NCBI GenBank assembly: GCA_963971405.1
Contig: OZ020485.1
Location: 33,313,921 to 33,377,920, forward strand
Reading direction: 5' to 3'
Length of the DNA: 64,000 nt
From: Psococerastis gibbosa
Taxonomy: Eukaryota; Arthropoda; Insecta; Psocodea; Psocidae
In this document: positions 46,795 through 59,028 of the stretch, piece by piece
How positions within the stretch are numbered: the stretch's first letter is position 1
Layout of the letters: the number at the start of each line of letters is the position of its first letter
Notes under the pieces: generated by a model
What the model saw: only the letters and a program-made list of their open reading frames with translations
What the model was told of the DNA's origin: nothing
The model's database searches: none
Translations under genes and position numbers: made by a program

Positions 46795-46890
46795 ATCGTT
46801 CACAAAGTCAGTCGCCTTAGTAAGTAATTTAATACTTGTGTTGAATTACGACACGTTTGCGATTGCATGGTGTTAAACTTGTGTTTTACG
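46795..46890 (-). mobile_element. SINE-2 fragment
   Basis: It retains (minus strand) GCAATCGCAAACGTGTCGTA, then ATTCAACACAAGTATTA and GGCGACTGACTTTGTGAACG in SINE-2 order. The head beyond CACCATGC is lost. Confidence 0.5.
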
Positions 46891-47589
46891 TTTATGCACT
46901 TTTTAGTACAATGTGTTGGGAGTTGGGTAGAATGTTACATTCACTGTTTAAGTTTTGACCAATATTTGGAATAAAGGGATTTTTTCAAAAATAAAAATAG
47001 GCTCAAGTTATTAAACCACAATGTTCATTTTATTGTTTGCAAGTTTCTCAATGAAAACACACTAATTAGGATGACTTTCACGTCACACGTCCCCAATAAC
47101 TTCAAGCTCAAAGCTCCAAAATAAAATAATTGTTAATAATTGGCAGAAATAAACAAAACAAAACCTTTTGAACAAAACAATGAAGTTATAGCTTCAAGTC
47201 ATGGGAGACGAATGAAATATTGTTTTACATATTACTGAGGTATTTCCGTGTCAAAATATTGCCGGAACTATAATGAATATGCTGCATTTCTTCACTTACA
47301 TACCCTTTTTTACAAAATCTTTTCTTGCAACTTAAAAATACTGAAAATTTATATAATAATTATTTATTCTAATATATAGTATACTTAAATTATTTACCTG
47401 TACAAGACTTTTATATCTAAATTTATAGCTTGTCAAATAATTTGGTTTCTTACGCGAGTGGTGGAGCATCCTTTCATTTTCCATGAAAAGGCTTTTTAAC
47501 TTATCAACGCTGTTTTTATAATGGGAAAATTGAAAATAGAAAATTGGACAACTTATTGACTCAGTCTTTAAGTGACTACATGTGTTAAA
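46891..47589. other. AT-rich DNA, nothing identified
   Basis: No gene or repeat end is supported; the open frame at 47332-47598 on the minus strand has no motif and its start lies in the adjacent MITE. Confidence 0.3.
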
Positions 47590-47862
47590 GGCGGCCATTC
47601 CACCGGCGAATTTACTTCATTTTTGATTTTGTCATTGACGTTTGTTTTGTTTTAAGGAGACTATTATGTAGTTACTTAATTCATCTGTTATAAATTAAGT
47701 TATAATATGGTAGCAGACATTATTATTATTATTAAGTCTTTACCTTATTATAACTTAATTTATAATAGATAAGTTAAGTATCTACATAATAGTCTCCTTA
47801 AAATAAAACAACGTCAATGACAAAATCATAAATGAAGTAAATTCGCCGGTGGAATGGCCACC
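47590..47862. mobile_element. Foldback MITE, GGCGGCCATTCCACCGGCG variant
   Basis: It starts GGCGGCCATTCCACCGGCGA and ends TCGCCGGTGGAATGGCCACC. It is flanked by AAA on both sides (47587-47589, 47863-47865). The arms extend over 100 bp (TTAAGGAGACTATTATGTAG and partner CTACATAATAGTCTCCTTAA). The centre again has ATATGGTAGCAGACATT. Its terminal ATTCCACNG block links it to the other TTA-type MITEs. Confidence 0.85.
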
Positions 47863-48573
47863 AAAGGAAACCTTCCGAGAATGAATGAATTTGAGCAACG
47901 TAAATACCTTATAAAGCATCAGATAAAAATTAACGAAAACTATACAAAACGTCAGGGATAAAAATAATTATATCACATTAGGAAGTGAAGTAAAGCTGCA
48001 GAAGAATATTTTGTGGAGTTTCAAAATAAATTATATTTTACTAGATCTACAAAATTGGGATTTGAGTTGAAGATTTCTGTACAGGAAAAGCATTTAAATG
48101 AATTAACCAAAACATTCATTACTTCAATCCGATCTAAAAGGATGAAAGCTACGTGTACATGTTCTCATAACAAATAGAAATCCTACGTGACAGAAATTTT
48201 TTAATTTTTCCATTTCATTTTCTATCATAAATATACTTAGTCCATGCTTTATTTTACACTTTGACTAAGAGACATAAAAATATTTTCACCAACTGTGACT
48301 AATTTATACAAAAAAGAAAGTTGAGATCGACATTACGTATTTTGATTTTCTGAAATTCACCAAAAAACACCAAAAAATAAAGTAATGATGTTTCATGATG
48401 AATTTAGCATTGCGTATACATTTTTGGGAACGGATGTATTTCTCGTTTTTTATTATAATTATATTACTTCACTATCGATATTTACTGTACAGCACAATTT
48501 AGGCGGAACATCACGTTCAATGATTCTCAAATTTGTTTCAACGAAATTAAAATGAAAAAGATAATATTGCGGC

Positions 48574-50348
48574 TTTATTTGAATAAGGAGGTGTTGAATT
48601 ATCCCTATTGTCTTTATTGCAACTACTCGAATATACAAAGATTCGAAAACAAAGCGCCAAAAATTATTATGAATTTTGCAAAATTCCAAAGATACACTTG
48701 TACATAATATTTTATATTTGTAATGTGAGGAATAATTGCCTAGGCATCATATACTGTAATTAAATTGAGCATTCAACCGTGTAAGATGGGTGGCTTTTGG
48801 ATAACGCAAATAAATGGCATAGCAATAAGAACTCTTAAGATTCGAGTAGAGACAATTATGTAGTAAGCATAAATATTTTCGTATTTCTTGAGAATCACCG
48901 AAAGATGTTGTTGAAGCAGTTTTGCCACAAATACCATTCAAATTCTTCACTATAATAAATTACTTTGGCATTTTAATAAAGTTTAAGCAACATAAATTTA
49001 ATAAACTGTGTGTGATAGGAATGAGGATTATAAGAAACAATGCATAATATTGACATAATATTAAGAGTTGATGCTGGCGAAGGATATGCTTATTGTACAG
49101 TAATCACAACAACAAAACTGTTTCATCACAATACAATATGAGACTCTGATGATGATGGTGTAACACCGAAACAGCTGTAACTGATTTTTTAACTTTTAAC
49201 AATATATATATGTGATTATGTTTATGTGGAAATTGTGCAAATTTGTTTGATTTTAATACTTTACACTTCATCACAATAAATTATTTAATTACACCTCTAA
49301 AAGCCTGTAAAATAGGCCCAATGTTATTAGGTTCTTTTCGAAATTGATTATACTCTAAAACTGTTCGCGCTAATAATGCCTTATTGCACTGTAAGTCATA
49401 ATCGTATGTATTGAGACTGTTAAACGGGAAAATTCCGTTGGCCGAATGGGCCAGCCTATTGTAATAGAATGTAAAATTTGTAGCAATTGCTTCATTTAGC
49501 CCAATGAAAACCAATAACATAGTAGAGTAGCTTACAAGTTACAATGGCAATAGCTAAAAAAAAATTCTATATCATTCTCTCCCACCGGTCGCAATGGGAA
49601 AAATTCCGCATTAAATTGCATAAATAGCTTGTACTTAATGAATAAAGATTTTCTCATTGATTGAACAATATTGTATTTGTTCCAACTGAATTCTGCGCAG
49701 CTTCGGACTGCCCGAAAAACATGGACCGACATGCTGCAGTTAATAATTAGGTCGTTAAAAAATACTGTTGAATAGTGAAGCCGGAAGCTATTCCACCCAG
49801 CAACTAAGTTCGTTGTGATAAACTAATGAGTGTAAAATACTGGACGAAAAGTGCAGATGTACAATAAAGGCCAAAGCGCAGCATTTGACGTCGAATATTG
49901 TGTGTATTACAAATTCCCATCCACTTAGTTTGTACCATTCTGATGGGTGGTGGGCAAACCAAGCGTTGCTGATATGATTTCGGAAAAAAATGAAAAATAC
50001 AATCTTCTTATAATCCTCTCCCAAAAAAATTGTTCTGAACGTAGAAAGAATTAAGGTTAAAGATTCATAAGGTTTGAAAAAAAATAATGGTGTCTTACCT
50101 GATGTAAGCAAAATAAATTATCCAATATAATCCATTTTAGAAGAATCAGGAGCGTAAGTAATCCAAAGGGGGGGGGGGGGGGTTAGCTACAAATATATTG
50201 CACGGTCACACCACTCAATTGCACATGACACACGGACAACGAGCAGGGGGAATCCCACGAGAAATGGCACACACAGAACGCACATAACATCATGTTTTGC
50301 TTTTTTATCAATAACTTTTGACTACTCGCAAAAAGGAACACTGATGAG
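48574..50348 (-). other. Antp 3' untranslated and downstream region (extent uncertain)
   Basis: This immediately follows the Antp stop codon on the minus strand and contains no repeat that I can recognise, unlike most of the window. The true transcript end is unknown. Candidate poly(A) signals on the minus strand are ATTAAA at 49284-49289 and AATAAA at 48613-48618 and 48574-48579. A run of 15 C on the transcript strand lies at 50168-50182. Minus-strand open frames inside (49281-49520, 49532-49732, 49788-50111) show no motif and are not called as genes. Confidence 0.4.
50168..50182 (-). repeat. C15 homopolymer downstream of the Antp stop
   Basis: Fifteen consecutive G on the plus strand, that is C on the Antp transcript, begin 167 bases past the stop codon. 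Unlike the other long G-runs in the window, it is not inside a recognisable MITE. Confidence 0.7.
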
Positions 50349-50630
<282 letters not shown>

Positions 50631-51237
50631 TTAAATATAAATATATTTTATATATAATATAATTGAATATTCGGGACTCCGTGTTTGTAGTATAAACTAT
50701 TGGATTACACAATACATACACGAGTTTCAGAAAACTAGCAGTTTGCTCAAAAACATTATTTGTTATTTTTTGCGCATTCGCAAAGTATTGGGTCTGCGAT
50801 TATTCAATATCTTATTGTTATTTTGAAATCAGCATCAGCCCAAAATCCCGACAGCGCTTAATACTAAGCTAGCCCAATAAAAAACAGAAAAATAATTTAT
50901 TGAATGTCATAAAAGCATTGGATTAGGCCAATAAGGGAGTTCAGTGTATCTCATCTTAAAACAACAAGGGATAAAATGAGAAAGTTATTACTAACGCAAG
51001 ATATAATATATAATTTAAGTTAATGTAAGCAAAAGAATATGAACAGCTTATTGATTCCAATTGTTTTTCTGAAGCCACTATATGATAATTTTATAGCAAG
51101 CGATTGCAGGAGCTGGTCTGACGTAAAATAAATAGAAGAAAAGCTTGCAGTTTGTTTATTTATGTATATCTATTTAAGATAAGGCTTATAAGAAGGATAC
51201 ACTTTGACCAATGTAAAAACAAATAAGCTTTTCAGCG

Positions 51238-51362
51238 ACCCGATCATGGCGATTTTAATACCTGGTATTAAAAATGTAAACAATTGAAAGTGCTATTCAA
51301 AATTTGTTTGTTTACAGTTTTAACCCCAGGAGTAAGTTAATGCCAATCGCCATAATCGGCCC
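51238..51362. mobile_element. Foldback repeat (family W) in the Antp intron
   Basis: The left end CCCGATCATGGCGATT and right end AATCGCCATAATCGGCCC (ending 51362) are inverted repeats. The interior has AATACCTGGTATTAAAAATG and TTTTAACCCCAGGAGTAAGT. It is a longer relative of the 69-bp foldback at 14481-14549. A piece of the same type (CTTGGGGTTAAAAATGTAAA) occurs near 61008. It sits about 630 bp upstream of the homeobox exon. Confidence 0.7.
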
Positions 51363-53158
51363 ACAGGTGTTTATTTTACGTTAAACCCGCCCCCGCAATT
51401 ACCTGCTATACAAGGACCCTGATACGTACTAAATTGGAATTTTGGTAATCTCAATATACGAAATATACACATACACAGTAGTATTAGACATGGTAGTGCC
51501 CCAAGCTTGAACACTTGCAGAGCTTTTTTTAATCAAATCATCTTCTTGTGGCAATATTATTCAGGGATGTTATAGAATAATTATTTTGGCCTATCGTCAA
51601 CGGAACAGGTACAATAATATAGCCAGACTATCTCTATCTGTAATTAAGCATACCCATAAGAACATGACAACACACCTTTCCCTTATTAGGCCTACAGGTG
51701 GAGCCTAAATCTTAGAGCCCGGCCTAATGATTGTTACCGTTGGCAACGCTGGAAATAATGGAGAAACTGATTAATGACGAGGTACTTGCTAACGAAAAAA
51801 CTTGTTTGATTCGACCTATGATTAAGTGCAACGAGTCTTTTCGTAAGATTTGTCATCCTCATTTTTGACATAATAGAAAGAGCTTCCTGTAGTTCTCCCC
51901 TATTGTTCTTCTAACATTATAGAGAATAGCGGTCGGGCAGTTCCAGGGGCGATATAAGAAATATTTCAATATAAGTCCTTCAAAAAAACCTGAAAACAAT
52001 ATTTCTTGTAGACCTTATAGGCCCATTAACCGGTTTCCTAATTAGGAACGGCTGGATTAATACTGAATAAATAAGTGTCGTTTATTGAGTCTTCGCCCTC
52101 AATCCATTTCATTTGATATGCGCTAAAAAATCTGAGAGATTTTCGAAATTTAGCAGTGTTTTAATGACAATATACCGGAAATATAAATAAAGTATGCAAT
52201 ACCATATTCAAAGAATTAAAAAGTGTTAGTAGGTAAATGTAATGGAACGGTACCTACTTAACGTTAATTATATCAACTTATGGACATCAGCAATTCAGCA
52301 ACCCTAAACCTCTAATATGTGAATTCTCTAAAAATGAAAATGAAACCTACTGCAAATTAAGAAGAACACAAAACAACTGCACTACATCAGTAAAACTCTC
52401 ACACTGAGACTTGGATGTCGCTAATAATCTGTTATTGCCTAATCGATACGCATCAGTAGCCTACAAAACTGTGCATGTGCATCTAATAATAGGGCACAAT
52501 CCGCCAATTATCATTCAATTAAGAGTTGTAAAATTGAATATACTTCCGGCGGAAGCATTCAATTATAGTACCATATTCAATTACTTGTTTGAGGGGCATA
52601 GTAGTTGGACACTACCATTTACATCGTCATATTGTCCGATTCATCAATCAAGAACGCGTACGTGTACTGTCCCCTTGGAAGTGTTGGCGCGAAGCGAAAA
52701 AGAACGTGAACGCAAAGAAAAATAGGTTTGCACTCTCACAATAATTGAAATGAATCTCATTTCTCTTGGTATGCATCAGGTAGGTAAGTCTCTATGCAGG
52801 CTCGTATCCATGAGGGTGCTACATACACCCCACCCTCCTTCGTTTTAAGAACGTTTTTATCTGCAAAAAATGCTTTCGCTTGCTAAATCTATACCTAAAA
52901 TATTAAACTCCGAACCCCGGTAATTCAACGATCGATTTGCAGGGTGTTGCCAGACTAACGAATTTGTTGGCGGCATATAAAGACGAACTGTCCCAAATCC
53001 ACAGACATTGCGGATGCCATATTTATTATATTAAACAGCACAAGAAAGCTTTATTGAAGAGCAAACTTTTTTATGGTGGGGATTTGAAATTGGGATTGGC
53101 AATCTTTGGTGTAACGCAACGAAGCGTATTGGGATAGTCAAGGGGCAACATTAGGGTC

Positions 53159-53334
53159 TTCGATGACATAGTGGTAGCTTGTTCGTACTTGTGCAAGTCT
53201 CTACACATCATGCGATCGGAAACTTGTCGTAACTCAACACAGGTATTATACCTACAGAGGCGGCCAAAGAGGTTATTTGGATACACTCATTAAATTGCTT
53301 GTTTGTGAATATTTTTTCCAAATTAAAAAAAAAA
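53159..53334 (+). mobile_element. SINE-2 copy in the Antp intron
   Basis: It begins TTCGATGACATAGTGGTAGC, where the A box has drifted. It continues CTCTACACATCATGCGATCG, then TTGTCGTAACTCAACACAGG, ACCTACAGAGGCGGCC and TACACTCATTAAATTGCTTG, and ends in an A-run at about 53324-53334. Confidence 0.75.
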
Positions 53335-53617
53335 ATGTGTTGCAATTAACCACAAGGTGTCTCTATTTTATTTTTACCGATCTTTATAATCTATTTATTT
53401 TCTTTTTTGAAATATACAGTTTTGTCAGGCACCGGAAGAACAACGTGGCGAAATTGTGTTGGTAAAGTGGCAGTTCAGAACGTGTCAGGAGTAATGAAAA
53501 ATGAAAAAAAAAATCTCTGTAATACAAAAGTTTCACTTCTATTATTATTTTTCTATTAATGCCATAGAACTGTCATAATGAGACTAATGAATCTAACTGA
53601 GACGTAGAGCACTGCAT

Positions 53618-53771
53618 TGGTGGCCAAGGGGGGTTCAAACCCCCCCCCCCCCCCCCGAAATGAAATGGCTTCAAACTAGATAGAATCGGATTTTGATAGG
53701 AAAATTAAAAACTACTATGTAATATCCAATGAAATTTCTGAAACCCCCCCCCCCCCCAACAAATCCAGGCT
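53618..53771 (-). mobile_element. hAT-type MITE, CAAGGCC family, diverged and truncated
   Basis: It carries the same interior as 14266-14442 in reverse: CATTTCGGGGG, GGCTTCAAACTAGATAGAAT, CCAATGAAATTTC and a C-run before CCAACAAATCC. The left end begins at TTGGTGGCCAAGGGGGGTTC, and the terminal inverted repeats are incomplete. Two long C-runs are at about 53640-53656 and 53744-53757. Confidence 0.75.
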
Positions 53772-54394
53772 TCGGGGAGGCGGACAAGGCGGGGACCAGA
53801 TTCCCGGATTACCATGTTGCACGCATTGAATTTCCTTAAAAAAAAATTATTATTTCGTGCCAAATTTTTCAATATTAGTTAGTCTTCCAGTCGAGAGGAC
53901 GTAGAAATTAAAGACTTTGCAAAGGAGCCAGAACATGGGCAAAATAATGTGACACTGACGAATGATGATAGCACATGAGATTATTCATAGAAACGTCTTA
54001 GGGCAAACGGGGGATAGTGCGGCACGTGCAGATCAGATGGTATAGGCTACGCCCTGAACTCGCGGTCAGTGGATATTCCATCAAAGCATTCCTTCATTAG
54101 GAAAGGCTGGCCCGCCCATCCGTTCGTTGCCCCAGTAGTCAGTACGAAGTACAGACGCTCCGATATCAAAATTACAAGACATGGAGCGCAACCCAGTGAA
54201 GCCTCGGTATAATGACAAATTGCTCATCGGCTTGGTTTTCACTGGCGTATTTTTGACAACCACCTTGAAATAACATGGCGCCAGCATTTCGATTTAGTTT
54301 ATTTTTGCAAATTATTATTATTGAAAGAAATACTCTTTTATTTTCCCATCTAAAAGTGTTCAACTTCATTTCGCTGGGACTGTGAATGCAGATT
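53772..54394. other. Intron DNA, nothing identified
   Basis: No exon, RNA or repeat end is supported; minus-strand frames at 54081-54408 have no recognisable motif and no Hox-like sequence. Confidence 0.35.
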
Positions 54395-54610
54395 TTAGAG
54401 AGATTCATCTACCTAATGAGACGGCGACCAATGTTTGACTTCCGGAAAATTTCTTCACAACTTTTCATTTCATAACCCCCCTGAGCCGAAAACCAACCCC
54501 CATTAAAAATGTTATGTATGTAGGCCTATGTATCCCAAGCGGGATCGATTTTTATGAAATGGAAATCTCTCTACACCTGATCGACCACAGCCGAAAAGGA
54601 TCTTTTTTAG
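54395..54610 (+). mobile_element. Repeat family X, internally deleted copy
   Basis: The left part (GAGATTCATCTACCTAATGA, GACGGCGACCAATGTTTGAC) matches 26893 onward. The right part (CTCTCTACACCTGATCGACC, ACAGCCGAAAAGGAT) matches about 27640-27670. The several hundred bases between them in the full copy are missing. Confidence 0.65.
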
Positions 54611-55984
54611 TATTTTTTTAGGAGATTGAAATGTAACAAATTTTGTACTTTGATATTACAATATATATTTATAATTATTATTTAAAGATTATAAATTATA
54701 TATTTCGTACAATTTTATAATAGCCAATGTTAATGTGGCCCTCTTGGTACCTCTCTCGCTGGGCTTGGGCCTATATTATAATATCATGTCAAACAAACAA
54801 CAAATAAGTTACATGAAAATTGAAAATTATAGTTAATTTAAAAATTCGTAGTATTAAATATTACAATTTAAGTTAGACTCAAAACTATTACAAGTTAGCG
54901 AACATTCAACATAGTCTCCCTGTACTCTTTTACAAGCATAAGCATGTATCGTAAAGGTGTGTGTAAGTATAAAATTAAATGAGATTCAGTTATTAGTGTA
55001 ACTGTAAGATATATGGTTCATGTATACGTGAACTTCAGGTGGCAGGGTTACTTCCGCTCAGCTCTTCTTATTATTTTGCATTAAATATTTTAATGTACCA
55101 TCAGAAATGCCTCTAATTCTCTATGCATTGAGAAAAAGCAAGGGCTTTGATTCCCAGTGAATCAACAGAATTAGAGGGAAAAATAGTTAACGCGCACACT
55201 GGAAGTCACTCCAGTTTTTGTTCTAAGAACGAGACTTGAAATCTCGGTGATAGAATAAGAAGACCAAATTTACAACATTAATATCCCATAAAATCAACCT
55301 CAACTAGGAATAACACGGTTGAAATATTTTAATTTACAAAAACTGATAGCCTCATGCTAAGTTGGAGACTGTGGCTCTTAATAAGGAAGGAACAGAGGAA
55401 TCATTTCGAAACACCAGAATCCCAATAAGGATCTTTCCACCCAAAAATGATGGATTACATGTATCCCTCTGCCCCCCAGACCCCCGCAACGCGCTCTGCC
55501 CTAAGGGTACGGCCATGAGGGCGCCATTACACAAACTGGTCATGGCTTACCATTACAATATTATAATATTGTAACATCTTAAACGAGTTAGTTTCTAATG
55601 TGCTACCCAGTGTTTATCTGAATATGCATAGTCAGTGTTCTAAATGCTACACATGCGGTAGAAGCTGCGGTTAGGGGCAATACTGTAGAATGGGACAGGA
55701 CGCAGGACAACGATTTTCACTGCGGGACAGAAGAAATTAAAAAAATAGGGGGAATGAATAACCATTCCAACGTATTGTATTGGTGAAAGGAAAAAATATC
55801 CTGGCATAACCAGATTGGCCCAAAAAAATTTCCCCAATTATCTTTGTTACGGCAGAGAGGCTGTTTTTCATGAGCTGGGATGACGAGTGACCAAGTCCAG
55901 GGCTTTCAGGTATTAGGTACGATACACAGTAGGTAGCCTACTACGAGTCCATCATAAACTGTAAATCATGAGAAAACGAGCGTG
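54611..55984. other. Intron DNA, nothing identified
   Basis: AT-rich. Opposite-strand frames at 55352-55574 overlap each other, and neither has a motif. No exon is supported. Confidence 0.3.
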
Positions 55985-56088
55985 ACGAGTCCTGGTCACC
56001 TCCGAATTAATTGTGTGACTTTACTACTTGTATATTCCCCAAGTGGTTCGGAATCCACTATAATCAGGAGGTCCGGCCTGTCAGTCAA
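55985..56088 (+). mobile_element. SINE-3 internal/3' fragment
   Basis: It contains GAGTCCTGGTCACCTCCGAA, TTGTGTGACTTTACT, CCCCAAGTGGTTCGGAATCC and ACTATAATCAGGAGGTCC, as in the complete copies. The 5S-like head is missing and a short insertion lies near 56020-56035. Confidence 0.65.
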
Positions 56089-56614
56089 CTCCCCTTCTCT
56101 CCGAAGTGAAGGAGTCTGCCCTTATAGGGTTATCGTTATTACTAAACAGACTCACTCCCCCCCCCCCAGGCTGACAGCCAGTGACAGGGTTGCATACAGC
56201 TGAAAGCAGGCGTTAGAAAACAAAAACAAAAAAACGTCATGAGAAAAAATAAATGATTAGTCGTATAAAATAAAATGTATTATCATACTACAAGACTACA
56301 ACTAAAAAGATTCGTATGTTACAGTACTAGTGATAGTGCAGGCATTAGGGGGTCCTTAGAAGGGGCAATTCACCCCTTTCCCAAGTTTAAAAAAAAAAAA
56401 ATATTTTGAAGACCCATCCCGCTTCCTATTCCGCGTTCATGCATTTTGCTTTTGCTACGGGACGGGACTAGCGAAAAAGTGCGGGACGCGGGACGAAAAC
56501 GAGGTTCATTCCCTTCCTATATTGTCTTGCGGGCATCTCTAGCTGTTGTTCAGTTTGATTTTACGCTCACAACCCATAAATCAGCAAGAACCCAAAATTT
56601 CATAATTCTAATTC
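56089..56614. other. Intron DNA, nothing identified
   Basis: A C-run at about 56157-56167 and an A-run near 56389-56400. No gene or repeat end is supported. Confidence 0.3.
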
Positions 56615-57475
56615 ATAGAAAAGAACCGGTCCGAGTTCACTTGAACATGCTTTCCAATTTATCAAAATTATTAGATAGAGAAAATTAGTAATTTTATGGC
56701 AAATATTTTTCCTATGGTTAAATTTCCGATATCCGAAATTCCGGGGGGGGGGGGCGGTTGTCCACCTGACGTCACTGGAAGTGAGGTAAATTCTCGATAG
56801 GTCAAACAAACACATTAATTACCACACAGCAGTAATGGCAGGGCATGCAATGCATTTGAGCGCGAATTTTCTATCATTTTTTTCAAAAAATAATTTTTTG
56901 GGCAAAACCAAATATTTTTTTGGGAAAGCAACCTATCCGGTTTCGTTACTCAATATAACACCTAAAACATGCTTGAAGGTAGAAATCATCGATAGAAAGG
57001 TTTCGCATTTTTTAGTCATTTTTTCATTAAAATTTAGTTATTTTTATTTTTTTACCCCCAGAAGCAAATTATCAAGGGGCAAGCGACCCCCCGCATTTTG
57101 TCAACATTAATAACGACTGCAATCTACGAGAATTTAAAATAAATCGTTGGAGCCGTTTTTGAGAAATAATTGTTTTAGACGTTTTTTTGGAGTTTTTTGA
57201 AAATAAAACCCCCCCAAATTGAGTTAGCCCAAAAAAAAAAAATGGTCCCGAGGTATGATTTTTGTGAACCTACATGCCAAATTTCACTCAAATCCACCGA
57301 GTAGTTTGCCCGGAAATCGACGAACAGACAGACCGCCCGATAGACAGACATTTTGTAAAAACCACTTTTTTGGGTTCCTGGGACCTCAAAACGTGTAAAT
57401 CCGTTGAAATCTCGGAATCGAAAATTTCAACCATCACAAAGCTTTCCTTATACTACGTATAAATTGGAAAGCAAT
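56615..57475 (+). mobile_element. Repeat family Y, long copy in the Antp intron
   Basis: It matches 28530-29347 along its length: AACATGCTTTCCAATTTATC, a G-run at about 56741-56751 then GTTGTCCACCTGACGTCACT, ATCAAGGGGCAAGCGACC, and the common right end TACTACGTATAAATTGGAAAG. It lies in the same orientation as the other two copies. Short open frames in it are incidental. Confidence 0.8.
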
Positions 57476-58354
57476 AAAAACTTCTAAGGTTAAACCTGAA
57501 AAAAAGACATAAGAAGTTAGCAAATAGCAATGTGGAATAGTAGTACTGTAATGTAATGAATAGTTAAGAGACTTTTTGATGTATTCATCTGTCAATATGG
57601 AAGAGGGGGGTCAAATTTCAGCGTTAGCTAAAGTGTAATTAAGTTGTGACTTAACGAGGGTTTTTGGTGTTTGTTTTGAAGTTACAGGCGTCTTCTCATA
57701 AATTTCTTATCGTTAATGTAATCGGTGCCAGACATGAAAACAGCGTCTTGTCGTTTATAAACGCTTCATTTTTTATTTATTAAGAATTTTAATTGATGTC
57801 TACGAATGAAGCGAACTGAACTTTCCACGAGAAACTGTGAGCAGTCAATGTACTGTATTTGTCAATGAATATGATTGTGAAGGCTTTATTGCACAACATA
57901 TACAAAAAATAATAATTGAGTGAACAATTCGAGGTGGTCAACTGTGTTGCTGAACGTTGTTTCTGCAGTACACGTACATCGCTATAAAAAACCTGCAGAA
58001 ACGGTAGGGACCTCAATTTTTCAAGTAATTGTTGGTTCAATGCAAGAGTAAAATATAAATTGTAAATTAGAAAAGGCATTTTCCATAAAAATTTACAAGA
58101 AAACACTCAGGAAGACAATTTATTGGAACATTTCTCCAGTACAGCACTCACATGACTGTCTTAATTGTAGGTAAGACTCCACGATAACTTGCCCATTACT
58201 GCACAGCTGATATACAATTGATTCCTGAATTAAAGAATGCTTTAGAACAGACACTTGCTGCCAACCAATCGCTGAGATTGTGACCTCAGAAGAAGAATGG
58301 AGGCTTCATTCTTTAAAGTATATTTTTTTGGTTTTTCAGGGCAGGAAAATACAA
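57476..58354. other. Intron DNA, nothing identified
   Basis: AT-rich. The minus-strand frame at 57789-58106 has no motif. Confidence 0.3.
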
Positions 58355-58498
58355 TACAGGTTTAGATTTCGGGGGGGGGGGGGGGCTGCAACATTTTTGG
58401 ATAAATTCTCCAAATCATAGAGGTATATATACATAAATTTATTTCGGAGGGGGGGGGGGGGTCCGGACCCCATGGACCACCCTCCTGGGCACGGCCAT
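58355..58498 (-). mobile_element. G-run element, probable truncated hAT-type MITE
   Basis: On the minus strand it starts CATGGCCGTGCCCAGGAGGG, a hAT-like end. A long C-run (58449-58462) follows, then an AT-rich middle and a second C-run (58370-58384). A complementary second terminus was not found. Confidence 0.5.
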
Positions 58499-58684
58499 GA
58501 TTGTCGAACTGTTTCATGTTTCAATTTTGGTGCATTTTACTTTACTTTTTTATACCTCTCTGCTGCATAGTATTATCCATAAAGGTCCTCTTTAGCTTGT
58601 AGGATTTGCAATTTCAAGTAGTCCATAACACTTACAGATCACTATAACCTAGGGCTGAACTGCAGGCTACTAGTGGGGTCACAG

Positions 58685-59028
58685 GTGGCGGATAGTGAAC
58701 GGCCATCAGATATGATGGTTAGCTGCGAATAAGATGAATAAGCAGTCCCCGACCAAGCAGTACCGAGTGGGGTCCGGTTAAAGATCCCCCACCTAGCTCC
58801 TTGGAGCTAGGGCATGGGCACCCTTTTGTCCATGGGAGAGAAAAAGCTCCCTAAAGGCGGAAGAATTCAACAGAGGAGTCAACGGCATAAGGATGCAGAA
58901 GGCAACGGGAAACCACTGCATTAAAGGTCCTTCGGGGCATCCCTAGTACAATCATCATGAGCGAAAAATCGCTCAAATGATCGCCAATCTTCAACGTTGA
59001 AGGGGCACGAGAAGAAGAAGAAGAATAA
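58685..59028 (+). mobile_element. Non-autonomous RTE-like derivative (5' region joined to 3' end)
   Basis: The body has features seen at the 5' ends of insect LINE/SINE repeats: GGGCATGGGCACCC, CTAAAGGCGGAAGAATTCAA, GCAACGGGAAACCACTGC, GGGGCATCCCTAGTACAATC. The last 45 bases, AATGATCGCCAATCTTC...GGGGCACGAGAAGAAGAAG, resemble the 3' terminus of the RTE-like fragments (AAGATGATCGCCAATCATCG at 61419). No protein-coding core lies between. It looks like an internally deleted element ending in (GAA)n. The 5' assignment rests on general recall; the 3' similarity is seen here. Confidence 0.6.

Noticed and set aside
1-50348. Expected neighbouring Hox genes (ftz, Scr) in the intergenic side
   Set aside because: I looked for WFQNRR-type coding sequence on both strands and found only the Antp exon. 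Any neighbour must lie outside the window.
54081-54408. Minus-strand frames in the Antp intron as a possible upstream Antp exon
   Set aside because: No YPWM motif or Antp-like sequence, and no matching splice-donor phase.
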